From Gnetum montanum (taxonomy: Eukaryota > Streptophyta > Gnetopsida > Gnetales > Gnetaceae): a stretch of 34,987 nucleotides of DNA. Positions 22,828 to 33,988 of this stretch are shown piece by piece. The notes beneath the pieces are model-generated. The model did no database searches and had not been told where the DNA came from. It saw only the letters and a list, made by a program, of their open reading frames with translations. Every line of letters starts with the position of its first letter. Position 1 is the first letter of the stretch. The stretch spans positions 36,690-71,676 of the forward strand of contig MNCI01014957.1 of assembly GCA_015680685.1 (NCBI GenBank). Reading direction: 5' to 3'. Position numbers and translations under genes: made by a program.

Positions 22828-25800
22828 CTAAGCGTCCGGGATAGGAGGGTCATCTCCTTTAGATCCACCAGTGTCAGGAGCCTCTACTCCACTGGGACCA
22901 ACCTCTTGAGCATCATCGCCACCTTCATCCTGAAAATACCAAAAAGAAACAACCAACATAAGAATAAGCGAATGTCAAAATTTTAAACATTATTCAATAA
23001 ATTAACTTCATAAGGACAAAATGCTTACCATAGGAGATCCCCCTAACACAAATTCTAGCCGACGAAGGATTTCCTCTTCCGAAATGCTAGCCCAATCTAT
23101 CCGATCAAGGCCTAAGTCGACGTCCGCCAAAGCCTTTCCTTTGTCGACAGCCGACCAGGTAGGATGTTTCAGAGGGAACTTGCCCACCGACACTTCCCCA
23201 AAAGCAGTTGTGATCACCCTTGTAGGCGACTCCATTTCCACAGTTGTATTTTGAGCAAAAGTATCGAAGGTAGAACGCAAACCCAAACCCTCCACAAACA
23301 TCTCTAGTTGGCGCTTTTCAATAGACACCTCTTTTAACGACTTCTTGTAGTGATGTTTGTGATTTTTCTCATCTTGACCCCACTTACGAACCTTGGAAGT
23401 GAAGGCTTTTCAATCTTGATATTTAAGGTTTAGGAGATCGATTTGGGCTTTCCGCTCTGCCATTCTCCAAGTCAGCGACGCATGATGATTCAATAGATTC
23501 CAATATCTGGTGTACGTAACCTCGGACATTCACCAGGAGCGATCTCCGCTTAATTTGGCAGCGGCGAACTCCTACCGAGCCTTTAGATCATCACGTTCCA
23601 CTGACAATTCAGAGACTTCCTTTTATTTTGCCTGAATCTATAGCCACAACTGCTCAATGGAATGCCTACAGGTCCATAACGACTTAGCGTTGTGCACAAG
23701 GCCTTCTGCAACTCCCTTGTAAACAGGCCTTGGCATCTGTTCCACTTCTAGGGAAAGTGTGGTTAAACTTTCTATGCTAATGCTTTCAGAGGGATCCCAT
23801 CTCAATTTAGCACCTACCCACGTGAAAAATACAAATGTTAAGACAATATAAACAAGATGTGAAGCTCGAAATCTCTAAATGATTTATACCTATATCAGGG
23901 TGGGCCTCCTGGATCCGTTCAATGACTTCCTCCGCGATTCCAGCCACAAAATCCATCTTACTTAGCATTTCTGACCAAGTAAGTGGCTCACGGGTACAGG
24001 ATGAAGTAACCTCCGCAGTCCTCTCAGAGGGAACCATCTTCATGGGTACATCCAACCATACCTTCCTGGTCTCGCTGCCTTCATCTGAACAAGATAAAAA
24101 CAAGAAAATAAAATACCATAGGAATGACAATTGATCAAGCAATTCAAAACGAAATAAAAAGAAAAATGTACCATGATCCTTGTCACCCTCTGGGGGGTCG
24201 CCCAAATCCAGCTTTCCCTTAAGGAAGCTGTTGAACATTTGGTTGACAACGTCCTGGTCGTCCAACAATTCGGTTTCATTGGTATTTTCCTTTAACTCCT
24301 CTGTTTCTCCGCCTTGGCTCTTCTCCGTGTTTTCCTCCTCGTTATTCTTCTCTGTGTTGGTCTCCTCCTCCTCTGTGATAGTCTCTAAAGCCTGCTTCCT
24401 CACGTGTAGCTGGTTCACATCGGAGACTTCCTCCGTCGTGCGTTTAGGCCTTTTTAGCTTTGACTTGGCTTGGCCAACGGTCTCCTTGATGACCCGTTCT
24501 ACCCTTCTAGCAGTGTAGGGTACATCGTCTGGCTCCAATCCTAAACTATCACTTGTGTGGATTGAAGCGCCAGATGATCCCCCTGTAGTAATAGAAATGG
24601 ATTCATCAATGCCTTCAGGTTCATCTTGGGATTTAGCTATCTCAAACAAGTGATTGATCCACGGGCAGGATAGTTGACCCCGATCCCATAGAACAAACTT
24701 GTTGTCTGCTCAAACTACAAGGAACTCGGCAAAATGGCAAAGGTAACCAACGAAGAACGCAAAGTTGAAGTGGGACTACGCCTCGACATTCGAATGCAAC
24801 CACACTATCTCCTTGTGCATGCCCGACAATAAAAATTGGACGCAGTTATATCGCATTCTTGTTTCCAAAATAGTTCGCATGACACGAACAACCTCAACCC
24901 CAAGACTCCTTACCTGGGAAAGGGTTTTAGGGAATACCCGTGCCCTGAATAGGGGATATAATTCGTTCACTTCCACAACTTTTGCGTTCCCCTGCATCGG
25001 GAATCCCTTGGCACCCTTGGCCACGCCTAGCCAATCTTCCAACTCACGAATCATCTGGAGCTCTTTGTGAGCTCTATCTAATACTACATTCAAGCCATCT
25101 GCCAGTACGCCAAACAAGTTTGAAAAGAACTCAGGCGATAGATGAAAAACTACCTTGACACCCTTAATCCAGGTGCTGTAGTATGAGACAGACTCATTAA
25201 AAGAATCCACAATCCCAATCATCTCCCCTATGGATACATTAGGACTCGAGGTCATAAAGAGCTCCATCAGGCTGGCATTATCTAGGCAACGAACGATGGA
25301 TGGTGGAGTGTGTCTACGCAACCACTTTTGAGCCTTCGTCACCTCCACGAACTTCATCGACAAGGTAGTCTCGGTTTGTCCAGTTGTCACCGGATCCCCA
25401 CCAAGAGGTACATCAACTGTAAAAGTAATTTAAAATGGTCATATGAGTGTAACTCCAAATAGTTGGACAAACCCACTAACATATCTAGGAAATGTTATCA
25501 TTTACCGTTAGTGGCGGATTTAGATGTGCTACCAGAGTCATGAGGGAAGACTGGCCCGTTGTTCGACCAATCTTCATGAAGCCATCCACGAGCTTTGCAC
25601 ATCGTGAACGCTCTGGAGAACTGCTTATGAAAATGGATGATCGCACCCTTCGTTTGACCCAGTACAGTTCCACAAAGGGTGAGGCCCATCATGAATGCCT
25701 CCAGAGCAGTGCGAGCAAGAGCTAGTCCCTCATCCTCAACGTATGTCCCATCTAGGTTGGCCTTCGGCCCGTAAACAAATATATGTTAAAACAAGAAGCA

Positions 25801-27194
25801 AACACCAAACAGCGAAAGGAAAATAATAAACTTAAATAGTCCTACCTGTCCACTCGGTACACTGTGCCGGGAGGATTCTGGAACAATGTGTGCGCGCGGG
25901 CAGCTATGAACAGAGTATTGTTGAGGTAGTCTAGCCCTCGTGGCAATAGTGCCCACATGCGTGTTAATGGGCATGTTGACCTGGGCCCACAGGTAGAACC
26001 ATCCTCATTAACAAGTGGTCCCTCGTGAATGTCTTCTATGAAGACCATGACACCCTCTACAGCTCCCGACAGCATTGCCTCAAGTAGACTCCGTGCAATC
26101 ACTTCGCTAAAGTTCGACTAGATGGCCACCTTAAAATTGTCTAACAAGAAGGCCAGAAATTCACATGCGCCTTCCCTAAACCAAACCCCGTTGTTATCCA
26201 TGGTTAGATTCGAGGGAGGCTCCTTAGCCTCAACCGGGCCAACCCATGCTAACACCCCGACAGGTTCAACAACGAGGAGGAAGTGCTTATTGTCCTTGTA
26301 CGCAATCATGATGCCATGATAAATTAGCCATGCTTCAAAAGCCTGAAAAGTGAAGGTTTACATCATAAATCGACACTTAAAATCTAAAAATTTACTAACT
26401 GTTTACACTCAGCGTATACGCCGCATAAACCAGTGTATACGCTGGTGAAACTGTTTATGCTTAGCGTAATACGCTGCTTAACCCAGCGTATACGCTGACA
26501 CTGAACGTATACGCTGCCTAACTCAGCGTATACACCGACAATGAACTATTTTATGCTATCGCCTGAACCTCTTACGCTCAGCGTATACACCAAAGAAACC
26601 CTCAGCGTATGCGCCCAAGTTCGTTTTCAGCGTAAATAGTCTACGCCGGCACTGAACAAACAAGTTTATGCCAGAAACATGAAAAACGAGTCTACGCTGT
26701 AAAGACAAATGCGCACGAACAACGTATACGCTGAACAAACCCTCAACGTATATGTCGACACAGTAAATAGAATTTACGCTGAGAGAACAAACAAATCACG
26801 CTGACAAAACTTCACGCATAGAGAACTCATGACGCCGTGGCTTACACTGCCATAATAGTGCAAGAATAATGCTTACGCTGATAAAACTGATTATGCCCTA
26901 ACAGTCTACGCTAACCTGACTTTACGCTATGAAGTTACGCTCGGCGTATACGCTGAAAACCCCATACGCCGAAAACCCTCTACGTTTGGTGTATACGCCG
27001 AGACTGTCTACGCTAAAAAAGAGAAGCAAAGAAATAATAATAGAGGCAGGGATCGGAGCCTACCTGTGGGATGTCACAGGCCATGACGGGATCCTTGGCC
27101 TAGGCAGGCCCTGCAGCATGGCTTCAGTCTCCTCTGCAAAGGTCAAGTCGGGACCCTTCCTCCCCTAGCTTTCCACTTCTTTTTTGTTTCCCAT
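22828..27194 (-). pseudogene. Antisense seven-exon gene carried by element 4
   Basis: Minus-strand coding blocks are joined by consensus introns. Exons: 1, 27194-27064; 2, 26342-25846; 3, 25761-25506; 4, 25416-24172; 5, 24084-23890; 6, 23813-23029; 7, 22929-22828 (stop TAG). Introns 2-6 are 76-99 bp; intron 1 is about 720 bp. Donors are GTAGGC, GTAGGA, GTAAAT, GTACAT, GTATAA and GTAAGC; acceptors include TTTTCAG, TTTTACAG and TTGTTCAG. Phases agree across introns 3-6 but not at introns 1 and 2, so an indel or misplaced border is likely there. The product would be about 1,070 residues. Exons 2-4 look globular; exon 4 has a basic cluster (KSKLKRPKR, about 24445) and a Glu/Asn-rich acidic stretch (about 24270-24370); exon 6 is charged and helical. 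About nine in-frame stops (TAG and TGA mainly) break it. I do not recognise the family. Confidence 0.65.
26390..27010 (-). repeat. GCGTATACGC repeat array in intron 1 of the antisense gene
   Basis: Intron 1 is filled with CAGCGTATACGCTGA-like units, complete or decayed (for example about 26408, 26484, 26525, 26600, 26943, 26990). This is the same 10-bp palindrome that fills U3 of both LTRs. It may act as an intronic enhancer, or may be the mark of an LTR-derived promoter placed here. Confidence 0.65.
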
Positions 27195-27480
27195 CTTGGC
27201 CTTCTTTACGCTGACTACACAAGTTTACGCTGAAGAAAAGAACTGTCTACGTTGACGCTTGAAATTCTACACTCTGCGTCTACGCTGGGGTTTAGTGTTG
27301 GGCGTCTACGCTAAGGGTTACTCTTCGGTGTCTACGCTCACGAGCAAGTTTACGCTTACTCCAGGGCACGGTAGTTTACACTTACGTTTTAACAGTTTAC
27401 GCTCTGTCGCTTACGCTCACGATTCAAAGTAAGAAACAAATGAAACCCCCCCCCCTTTATATAGCACTCCGCTGACGCTG
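27195..27480 (-). promoter_or_regulatory. Promoter and 5' UTR region of the antisense gene
   Basis: On the minus strand a TATA box (TATATAAA, 27463-27456) is followed by a run of 13 G, then a leader of about 260 bp reaching the candidate ATG at 27194. The leader holds many AGCGTAAAC and AGCGTAGAC units related to the LTR palindrome. The layout (TATA, leader, ATG, donor) supports true antisense transcription, though no transcript evidence is available. Confidence 0.5.
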
Positions 27481-27649
27481 ACGCCGCCGTTTACGCCGTC
27501 GTTGCTCCTTTTTGCCATTTTGTGCCTTTTTACTTATTTTTTGTTAAAATTTGCACAAAAAATAATAAAAATTATTAAAAACAGTGATTATTACATCCTG
27601 GTTCCCCTGTGGGCCCCATTTCATATGTTTACCCCAAACATTCTTATGA

Positions 27650-27843
27650 AAACTGCCAGTGACGGCCCGGTAAGGCCTTAAACTGCCATTATGGCCTGGT
27701 AAGGCCTTAAAATGCCATTACGGCCTAGCATGGCCTTAAACTACCATTGTCAAATCCCGTATAGCCCAGTAAGACGTTAAACTGCCGCCAACGCCCGGTA
27801 AGGCGTTAAACTGCCGCTCGCAGCTCGGTAAGGCCTTAAACTG
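27650..27843 (+). repeat. TAAACTGCC tandem repeat, right edge of the insert
   Basis: Six units of about 29-35 bp of the form AACTGCCATTATGGCCTGGTAAGGCCTTA run right up to the ATG that opens the RT frame. They resemble the blocks at 22366-22570 and 31463-31830 in the shared TAAACT and GGCC parts. Confidence 0.75.
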
Positions 27844-27845
27844 CC

Positions 27846-30800
27846 ATGCATCCCGGTGTGACGATAATCCACCATTATGCATGTACACATGATTTGAAAT
27901 TACCAGCAAACACAGAACGATGTCCATTAGCTCACCCAGATCTCTGTTTATTGGCAGGGGCAAGCTCGATGGATTGCCAGCATTTAACCGCGCCGTTAAT
28001 CATTGACGGACCATACGGAAAAATTGTAAGAGACATTAACATAAACCTCATCAACTTAAGTTCACCAACGGATGACGCAGTCATAGCCTCAACACAGCAA
28101 ATAACAGACGATTACAAAGGCATGAAAAAATTCCTTGACATAGAAGCTGAGAATATCACTGAAGACCCGTTGGCCGAAACCCCCATCACCATGCCCGATG
28201 GGGAAATGAAAGTATTAAAGTTAAGCACGCTATTACAACTGCACTTGGCCAAAGACATTGAGAATGTGCTTAGGGAAAATATGAAAGCATTCGCTTGGTC
28301 CTATACGGACATGCCCAAGTTAGATCCTAGAATTGTCCAACACAATATTATTCTTGACCCGAAATTGAGACTAGTAAAACAAAAAGCACGAAAAGTTAGA
28401 CCCAAGGTGGCATTGGCAGTTCGCAATGAGATCACCAAGCTTTACCAAGCTCGTTTCATTCGGGCTGTTGATTATGCCGAGTGGGTGTCCAACATGGTCA
28501 TTGTCTCGAAGAAAAATGGAAGCATTTGCTTATGCATTGACTTCCGAGATTTGAACATAGCAACCATAAAAGATGACTTTTCCCTACCCAGCATCGATCA
28601 ACTCATTGACTCGACCGCCGGACATGCCTTACTATCCTTTATGGATGGCTTTTCGGGATACAACCAAATACGTATCAACCCGGAACATCAACTTCGGACA
28701 ACCTTTATGACACCATGGGGAACCTTTTGTTATACAATGATGCCCTTTGGTCTCAAGAATGCTGGGGCCACATATCAAAGAGCAATGACATTTATCTTTA
28801 GTGATTATATGTTACGATCGCTCAACGATTATGTGGATGACATCGTGGTTAAGTCAAAAACGTCGGAACAACATGTACAAGACCTCGACTTAGTCTTAAA
28901 GCGTTGTTTAAAGTACGAACTGAGACTTAATCCAAAAAAATGTGTCTTCGGCGTCAAAACAGGAAAAATGCTTGGATTCATAGCCTCCGAAGCAGGGATA
29001 TGGGTGGACCCTGATAAGGTTAAGGCCATAGTAAACCTGAAACCACCAAGAAACCTTACCGAACTTCGGGGTCTACAAGGCAGATTGCAGTTTGTCAAGC
29101 GCTTCATAGAAAAACTGACGAACAAACTAAAACCTATGAACCACCTGTTACACAAGAACATCCATTTTGAATGGACTTCGCAGTGCCAGGAAGCATTTGA
29201 AAACATCAAAATAGCACTTGCTCGACTACCTACGGTTTACCCACCCCGGAACGATAAACCGTTTTACATCTACCTTGCCACTTCAGAATCATCAATCGCG
29301 TCTATGCTTTGCCAGAAACAAGATGATGGAATCAAAGTCCCTGTATATTACTTGAGCCATGCATTAGTTGTCCACGAGAAAAGGTACAACAACGTGGAGA
29401 AGTCATGTTTAGCTTTAGTCTTTTCTTTAAGAAAATGACGACATTACCTCTTCCGTAACCAAGTTTACATAATTTGCAAGGACAATGTACAAAGAGCCAT
29501 AATAGGAAATATTTACGAAATAAGTCGAATAGCTCGGTGGAAAGCCATGATAGTTGAGTTTGACCTGTACTACGTAGTGCAATCATCAGTCAAGGGTCAA
29601 GCCATAGCAAATCAAATGGCCACGTCACCAACATGTGATCAAGCGACTATAGAGCCAAAATTCCCAGATGAGAATATAAGCACCATAGACATAGTGCCCA
29701 ATGATTACGATGCCATTTTAAACTTCGATGGAGCATCCACCTCCCAAGGAGGAAGTGCAGCCACTGTCATCACCTATCCCTCTGGGGAGATTCGACCCTT
29801 CACCTATTGTTTCAACTTTCACTGTACTAACAACATAGCAGAGTACGAAGGTCTCCTTAGAGGCCTCGTGGCAGCACTGGCTTCAGACATCACATAGGTT
29901 GTAGTCAGAGGGGACTCGTAACTAGTCTTAAACCAAGTTACGGATGTTTATACCTGTAAAGTCCAACATTTACAACCATACTGTGACTTGGCAAAACACT
30001 TAATAAGATGATTCAAAAGCATCAATGTGCAACACGTCTCTAGAAACGACAATACCATCGCGGACGCACTAGCCACCTTAGCTTTAAATGTATCACCTGA
30101 CATGTTTCACACGCTGCCAAGCTCCATAACCAGTTGTGCTGAACCTATAACCAATACTCTTGACGCATTGCCGATTGCATTTGTTAGTACAACACACGTG
30201 ACAGAATGGTACGATGACATAAAAGAGTACCTTCTACGCGGCGAAACACCACGACATCTAACAAATGCACAAAAGGATGCAGTGCGAAAATGCTCTAAAC
30301 AATACATCCTAGTGGGGGATACGTTATGTTGTAGATCCTACGAAGGGATATTGTTGACATGCGTTAGTAGTACCGATGCTCAAATCATTGTTAATCAGGT
30401 AAATGAGGGACTATGCGGAGGACACATAGCGCCAAAAGCCATGGCAACGAAAATCAGACGCTTAGGCTACTATTGGCCGCACATGGAGTACGATTGTCTC
30501 TCCAAGGCTAAAACATGTAATACTTGCCAAAAACATAGTAACCTAATCCATGTCCCACCGAACGAGTTGCACACGACGCAAATCACGTGGCCCTTCCAAA
30601 AATGGGGGTTGGACCTCATTGGCCCGATTACACCCTCATCTTCTACAGGGCATGGTTTTATTATAACCATGATAGAATACTTCACGAAGTGGGTAGAAGC
30701 TGCCTCCCTTCGAAAAACCACATCTAAACACGTGTGCAATTTCATCCTCGAAAATATTGTAACCCGTTTTGGCATTCCCATGACAATCATCACTGACAAC

Positions 30801-31445
30801 GGGCCGCAATTTAGCAGTGCCGAGACAAAAACCTTTTGCGATAATCTAGGGATCAAACACTCGTTTTCATCCCCTTATTATCCTCAGAGCAATGGGCAAG
30901 CAGAAGAAACAAACAAGACGGTTTTTACAATACTTAAGAGAATGCTTACCCAAAGCAAAATAAAATGGCATGAGCAATTGATATACGCATTATGGGCATA
31001 CCGTACTACTCACCGAACGTCAACAGGTAAAACACCATATAGTCTAGTTTATGGATCAGAAGTTGTTTTGCCTTTGGAATTACAGGTACCATCTTTAAGG
31101 ATCACACTCTCCAGACTCCTCGACGACAGCCAAAACAATGATGTGCGTATCATTGACCTTGACTCGGTGGAGGAAGAACGCATATGTGCACTTGATCAGA
31201 TTGAATGGTACCAAAAGCAAAAACATCGGCGACATCAGCATAACGTCAACAAACGCCCTATCAAAGAGAGCGACCTTGTGCTTAAGGCTGTTCGGGAACA
31301 CCCGGACAAATTCTCAGCCAACTGGGAAGGGCCTTACATAGTCATTAAAGCATTTGACAATGGTGCATTCAGGTTAGCTGACATGGAAGGGAACGAGCTT
31401 GCCAGTCCAACCAATCACTTGTACATAAAACCGTTCTACATTTGA
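27846..31445 (+). pseudogene. Pol of element 4: RT, RNase H, archaeal-type RNase H, integrase
   Basis: A single frame of 1,200 codons with four premature stops (29436 TGA, 29895 TAG, 29919 TAA, 30009 TGA) and no frameshift. RT spans roughly residues 170-400, with LLSFMDGFSGYNQI and the catalytic YVDD at about residue 328. The RT-linked RNase H follows (about 29250-29560). A second RNase H (29715-30085) shows the D-E-D-D set: NFDGAS, AEYEGLL, RGDS and NTIAD. Integrase (about 30390-31445) has a zinc domain ending CNTCQKH, in which the first His is replaced by Asn (VNEG), then the DDE core (LDLIGP, TDNGPQF, NGQAEE) and a C-terminal GPY motif (NWEGPY). Together these would copy the RNA and integrate the cDNA. 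The double RNase H assigns it to the Tat lineage. Confidence 0.9.
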
Positions 31446-31462
31446 ATACAAGCTCAGGTACG

Positions 31463-31830
31463 TGCAAGTCTTGGAAACATGACTATAAACTGATACCACA
31501 ACTCGTGCTGGAATCATGATGGTAAACTGATACCACAAAATAGTCCTGGGTTACGACTTAAAATTGACACCACAACTATCCTGGCATCAGGACAATAAAC
31601 TGATACCCCATAGTGTCCGCAATGATGATAAACTAGCATTCGTCCGGCATGACAGTAAACTGCCATTGTTACAACCATCAGAGTCCGCTAAGACTATAAA
31701 CTAGCTTGCCTTTCCACGGTCCGCTAAGACTAGAAATTGGCAATGTAACGTCTGCCACGACGCTAAACAGGCAATGTCCAATGGGTTATGACATAAAACT
31801 AACCCATGATAGTCTGCCAAGACTATAAAC
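31463..31830 (+). repeat. TAAACTG repeat block in the 3' UTR
   Basis: About ten degenerate units of roughly 30-38 bp, each with TAAACTG or a close variant. Later units include GTCCGCTAAGACTATAAACT. They resemble the blocks flanking the antisense insert. Tandem repeats in the 3' UTR are known from Tat/Ogre elements and can seed satellites. Confidence 0.7.
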
Positions 31831-31865
31831 TGGCAAGTTCATTTCTGGTTCATCAATCCGCTGCC

Positions 31866-32130
31866 ATGTTCATTCATCAGATTCACTGCATCGCTCGCCA
31901 TCCATCGACCTTACCAGTACTGCTTTCATGTACATACAGTGCCTGCAGCCTCCTTCAGCATCTTTGTGCCATCGGCCGCCATGTAAGTCTAAGCTTATTT
32001 ATTCACTCATGGTTTTCTTGTCTCCTTGGAGTTATGTTTGCAGGATGACACCCAGAAGTTTCGCACAAGAATGCACTTCGTCATAAGCAGCAAGATGAAA
32101 CAATGTTCACAGCACACATGGAAAGACTAA
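31866..32130 (+). other. Candidate small two-exon ORF in the 3' UTR
   Basis: ATG at 31866 opens 39 codons up to a strong donor (GTAAGT, 31983). A 61-bp intron ends TTTGCAG (32043). The frame then continues for 28 codons to TAA at 32128. The product would be about 67 residues, rich in His and Cys. The splice signals are close to consensus, but the peptide is unrecognised and may be chance. Confidence 0.3.
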
Positions 32131-32458
32131 ATCAAACTGTTCACTAATACATCCCCACTCACCGACTAATTTCCTATCCGTTCACCAACATATTTTATTC
32201 CAGCACACCCTTGACACACCTAGTGCATTTAAAACGTTGAGCACATTGTTGTACATTGTACCACTTTAAAGCAGTTGCAACACACAGCACAACACTTGAG
32301 CATGAGTACAAAATCAAAGCAAATTTTCCTCCATAAAAAAAAAACCGAGACCCCTGGCACTTCCCACACAAGCCCCAGGCGGGAAGGCAGTTGTCCCAAA
32401 ATCGAGTACCCATGTCCAAAATGGTGAAAAAGCATCCAGTTGCATGGCTTTGGTTATC

Positions 32459-32597
32459 CGCCAACAGGTTCTCCCTGAACACTAAACATGGGCCCTGTTC
32501 TCCCAAAGAATGTAACACATCCTCCTGTGGCTTTAGTCTTGCCAACAAGTTCTCTTGAACACTAACCAAGATTCTTGTTCCACCAAAGGACACACAT
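32459..32597. repeat. Imperfect direct duplication, about 80-bp period
   Basis: Two related segments (about 32459-32520 and 32540-32597) share GCCAACA-GTTCTC, TGAACACTAA and CCAAAG-A blocks. They lie in the non-coding stretch 32131-32884 between the repeat-rich UTR and the 3' LTR, where nothing else was recognised. Confidence 0.6.
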
Positions 32598-32884
32598 CGC
32601 ATGTCTGCACTCTGAGTCTGCTATATCCTGGCTATTGATAAAGATCAGCATGCTGCATACCCAAGCATCCTCTATCCACAGCATATTTCCTTGGGCAGTC
32701 ACCAGTCCCCACGATCTCTTTCCTCCTACCAGCTACAAATTTCACTTTCCCGATCCCATGTACTATTGAACATGGTGCAATAACATCTAGTCAAGTGGCA
32801 GCAGACAATGTCTCTATCAAGTTGCTTGTGGTGTTTTGCACTTCTTTGTCGACGCTTCTCGAGTCGATTCCTCCAAGCGTCAAC

Positions 32885-32897
32885 AAAGAGGGGCCAA
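32885..32897 (+). promoter_or_regulatory. Polypurine tract of element 4
   Basis: AAAGAGGGG followed by CCAA lies directly before the 3' LTR start TGAAACACC. This is the expected priming site for plus-strand DNA synthesis. Confidence 0.65.
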
Positions 32898-33983
32898 TGA
32901 AACACCACAAAATTCAGAGCTTAGTACTTGTCCAACACCAAGCAGGTCCCTGGGACCCACAGACGCCCTCGGCTACATTGGATGTCACACATGGCAACTT
33001 TGGGGATCGAAATACTTAGTTCTCACTAAGTATACTGTGCCAGCGTATATGCCCAAGTTCACACCTACAGCGTATACGCCCAGCGTATACACCCGGCATT
33101 CTCCAGCGTACACGACTCACATGTACACTCGGTAGGTACAATAGATGCATATGCCCAATGACAAAATCTCCAAAGATAATATGAAGACAGCACTGAAGAG
33201 TAAGGATTGAAGTAAGTCGTCAGCCGTCAGCGTATACGCCCAGCCATTGTCAGCGTATACGCCCAACGTCCATAGCATCTCCACCCAAGTTCACATGCCC
33301 AGCACATCCAGCGTATACGCCCATCAGATGTAATATATTGTATATTTGTAAATTGTATGCACCCGGTCAACACGCCACGTGTCTCCCAACCCGAGTCTAA
33401 CGTAACAACCGGTATAAAAACCCCCATTTTCCACTTCATCAAGGATGGTTGGAAAAATCCCAGAGCATACCCAGGAGCAATTACACTACGAACTAGAGCA
33501 TAAAAACCCTTACACTGGACAGTCCTGTACACTGGGCATACAGTCTCTACGCTGCGCCTATAGTGAGAACCAGCCGAGTCATCCTTGCATCCACCGGGGC
33601 TTTTTGTCCGCCTTGTGTTCCATCACAACTGCGTTAGATTGGTGCATTGTACTTTCATTCTGTAATACCATTGTTTACAGTTTGCATTAATTTCTTACAT
33701 GTGTTTTGTTTACGTTCATTTACATTTATGCTCTATTCGCATCTATTACGCTGTTTACGCTCTCGTTTACGCCCATTACGCCGTTTACGTATAACCCAGC
33801 GTATAGCACTTCAGTATACGTTTGGGGAAATCCTTGTCTGATCCGCGTGCGGACCATCCAAGGTACTTTGCCTTCGTGCATTCCAGATCGCCCTCAGGCG
33901 AAGGCAGGGTCTTCTGTGCTCGCCTTGCGATCCCACGGTCTCTGTTTCCTTCTAGTCGGAGACCGACGATTTCAGGCGGTACA
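32898..33983 (+). repeat. 3' LTR of element 4
   Basis: The LTR starts TGAAACACC and ends GTACA, followed by the target duplication. It matches the 5' LTR along its length but has fewer GCGTATACGC units in U3 (about 33060-33325). TATA box at 33413-33420. Most differences from the 5' LTR are C/T or G/A. Confidence 0.85.
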
Positions 33984-33988
33984 TCCCC
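33984..33988. other. Right target-site duplication of element 4 (TCCCC)
   Basis: Matches 16530-16534; see the left copy. Confidence 0.85.

Larger units (their letters stand above)
16535..33983 (+). mobile_element. Element 4: Tat/Ogre-like Ty3/gypsy LTR retrotransposon with an antisense gene
   Basis: A structurally complete element of 17.4 kb. It has two similar LTRs (1170 and 1086 bp), a 5-bp target duplication, a primer-binding site, gag, protease, RT, two RNase H domains, integrase and a polypurine tract. The order RT, RNase H, archaeal-type RNase H, integrase is characteristic of the Tat lineage, which includes Ogre. A 5.5-kb block between protease and RT carries an intron-containing gene on the minus strand. 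The LTRs differ by several percent by eye, mainly transitions, and the coding parts have stops and frameshifts. This copy is therefore old and probably inactive. Confidence 0.85.

Noticed and set aside
28829-29209. 126-codon minus-strand ORF opposite RT
   Set aside because: It is a shadow of the conserved RT frame, with no splice signals or promoter like those of the 22828-27194 gene.
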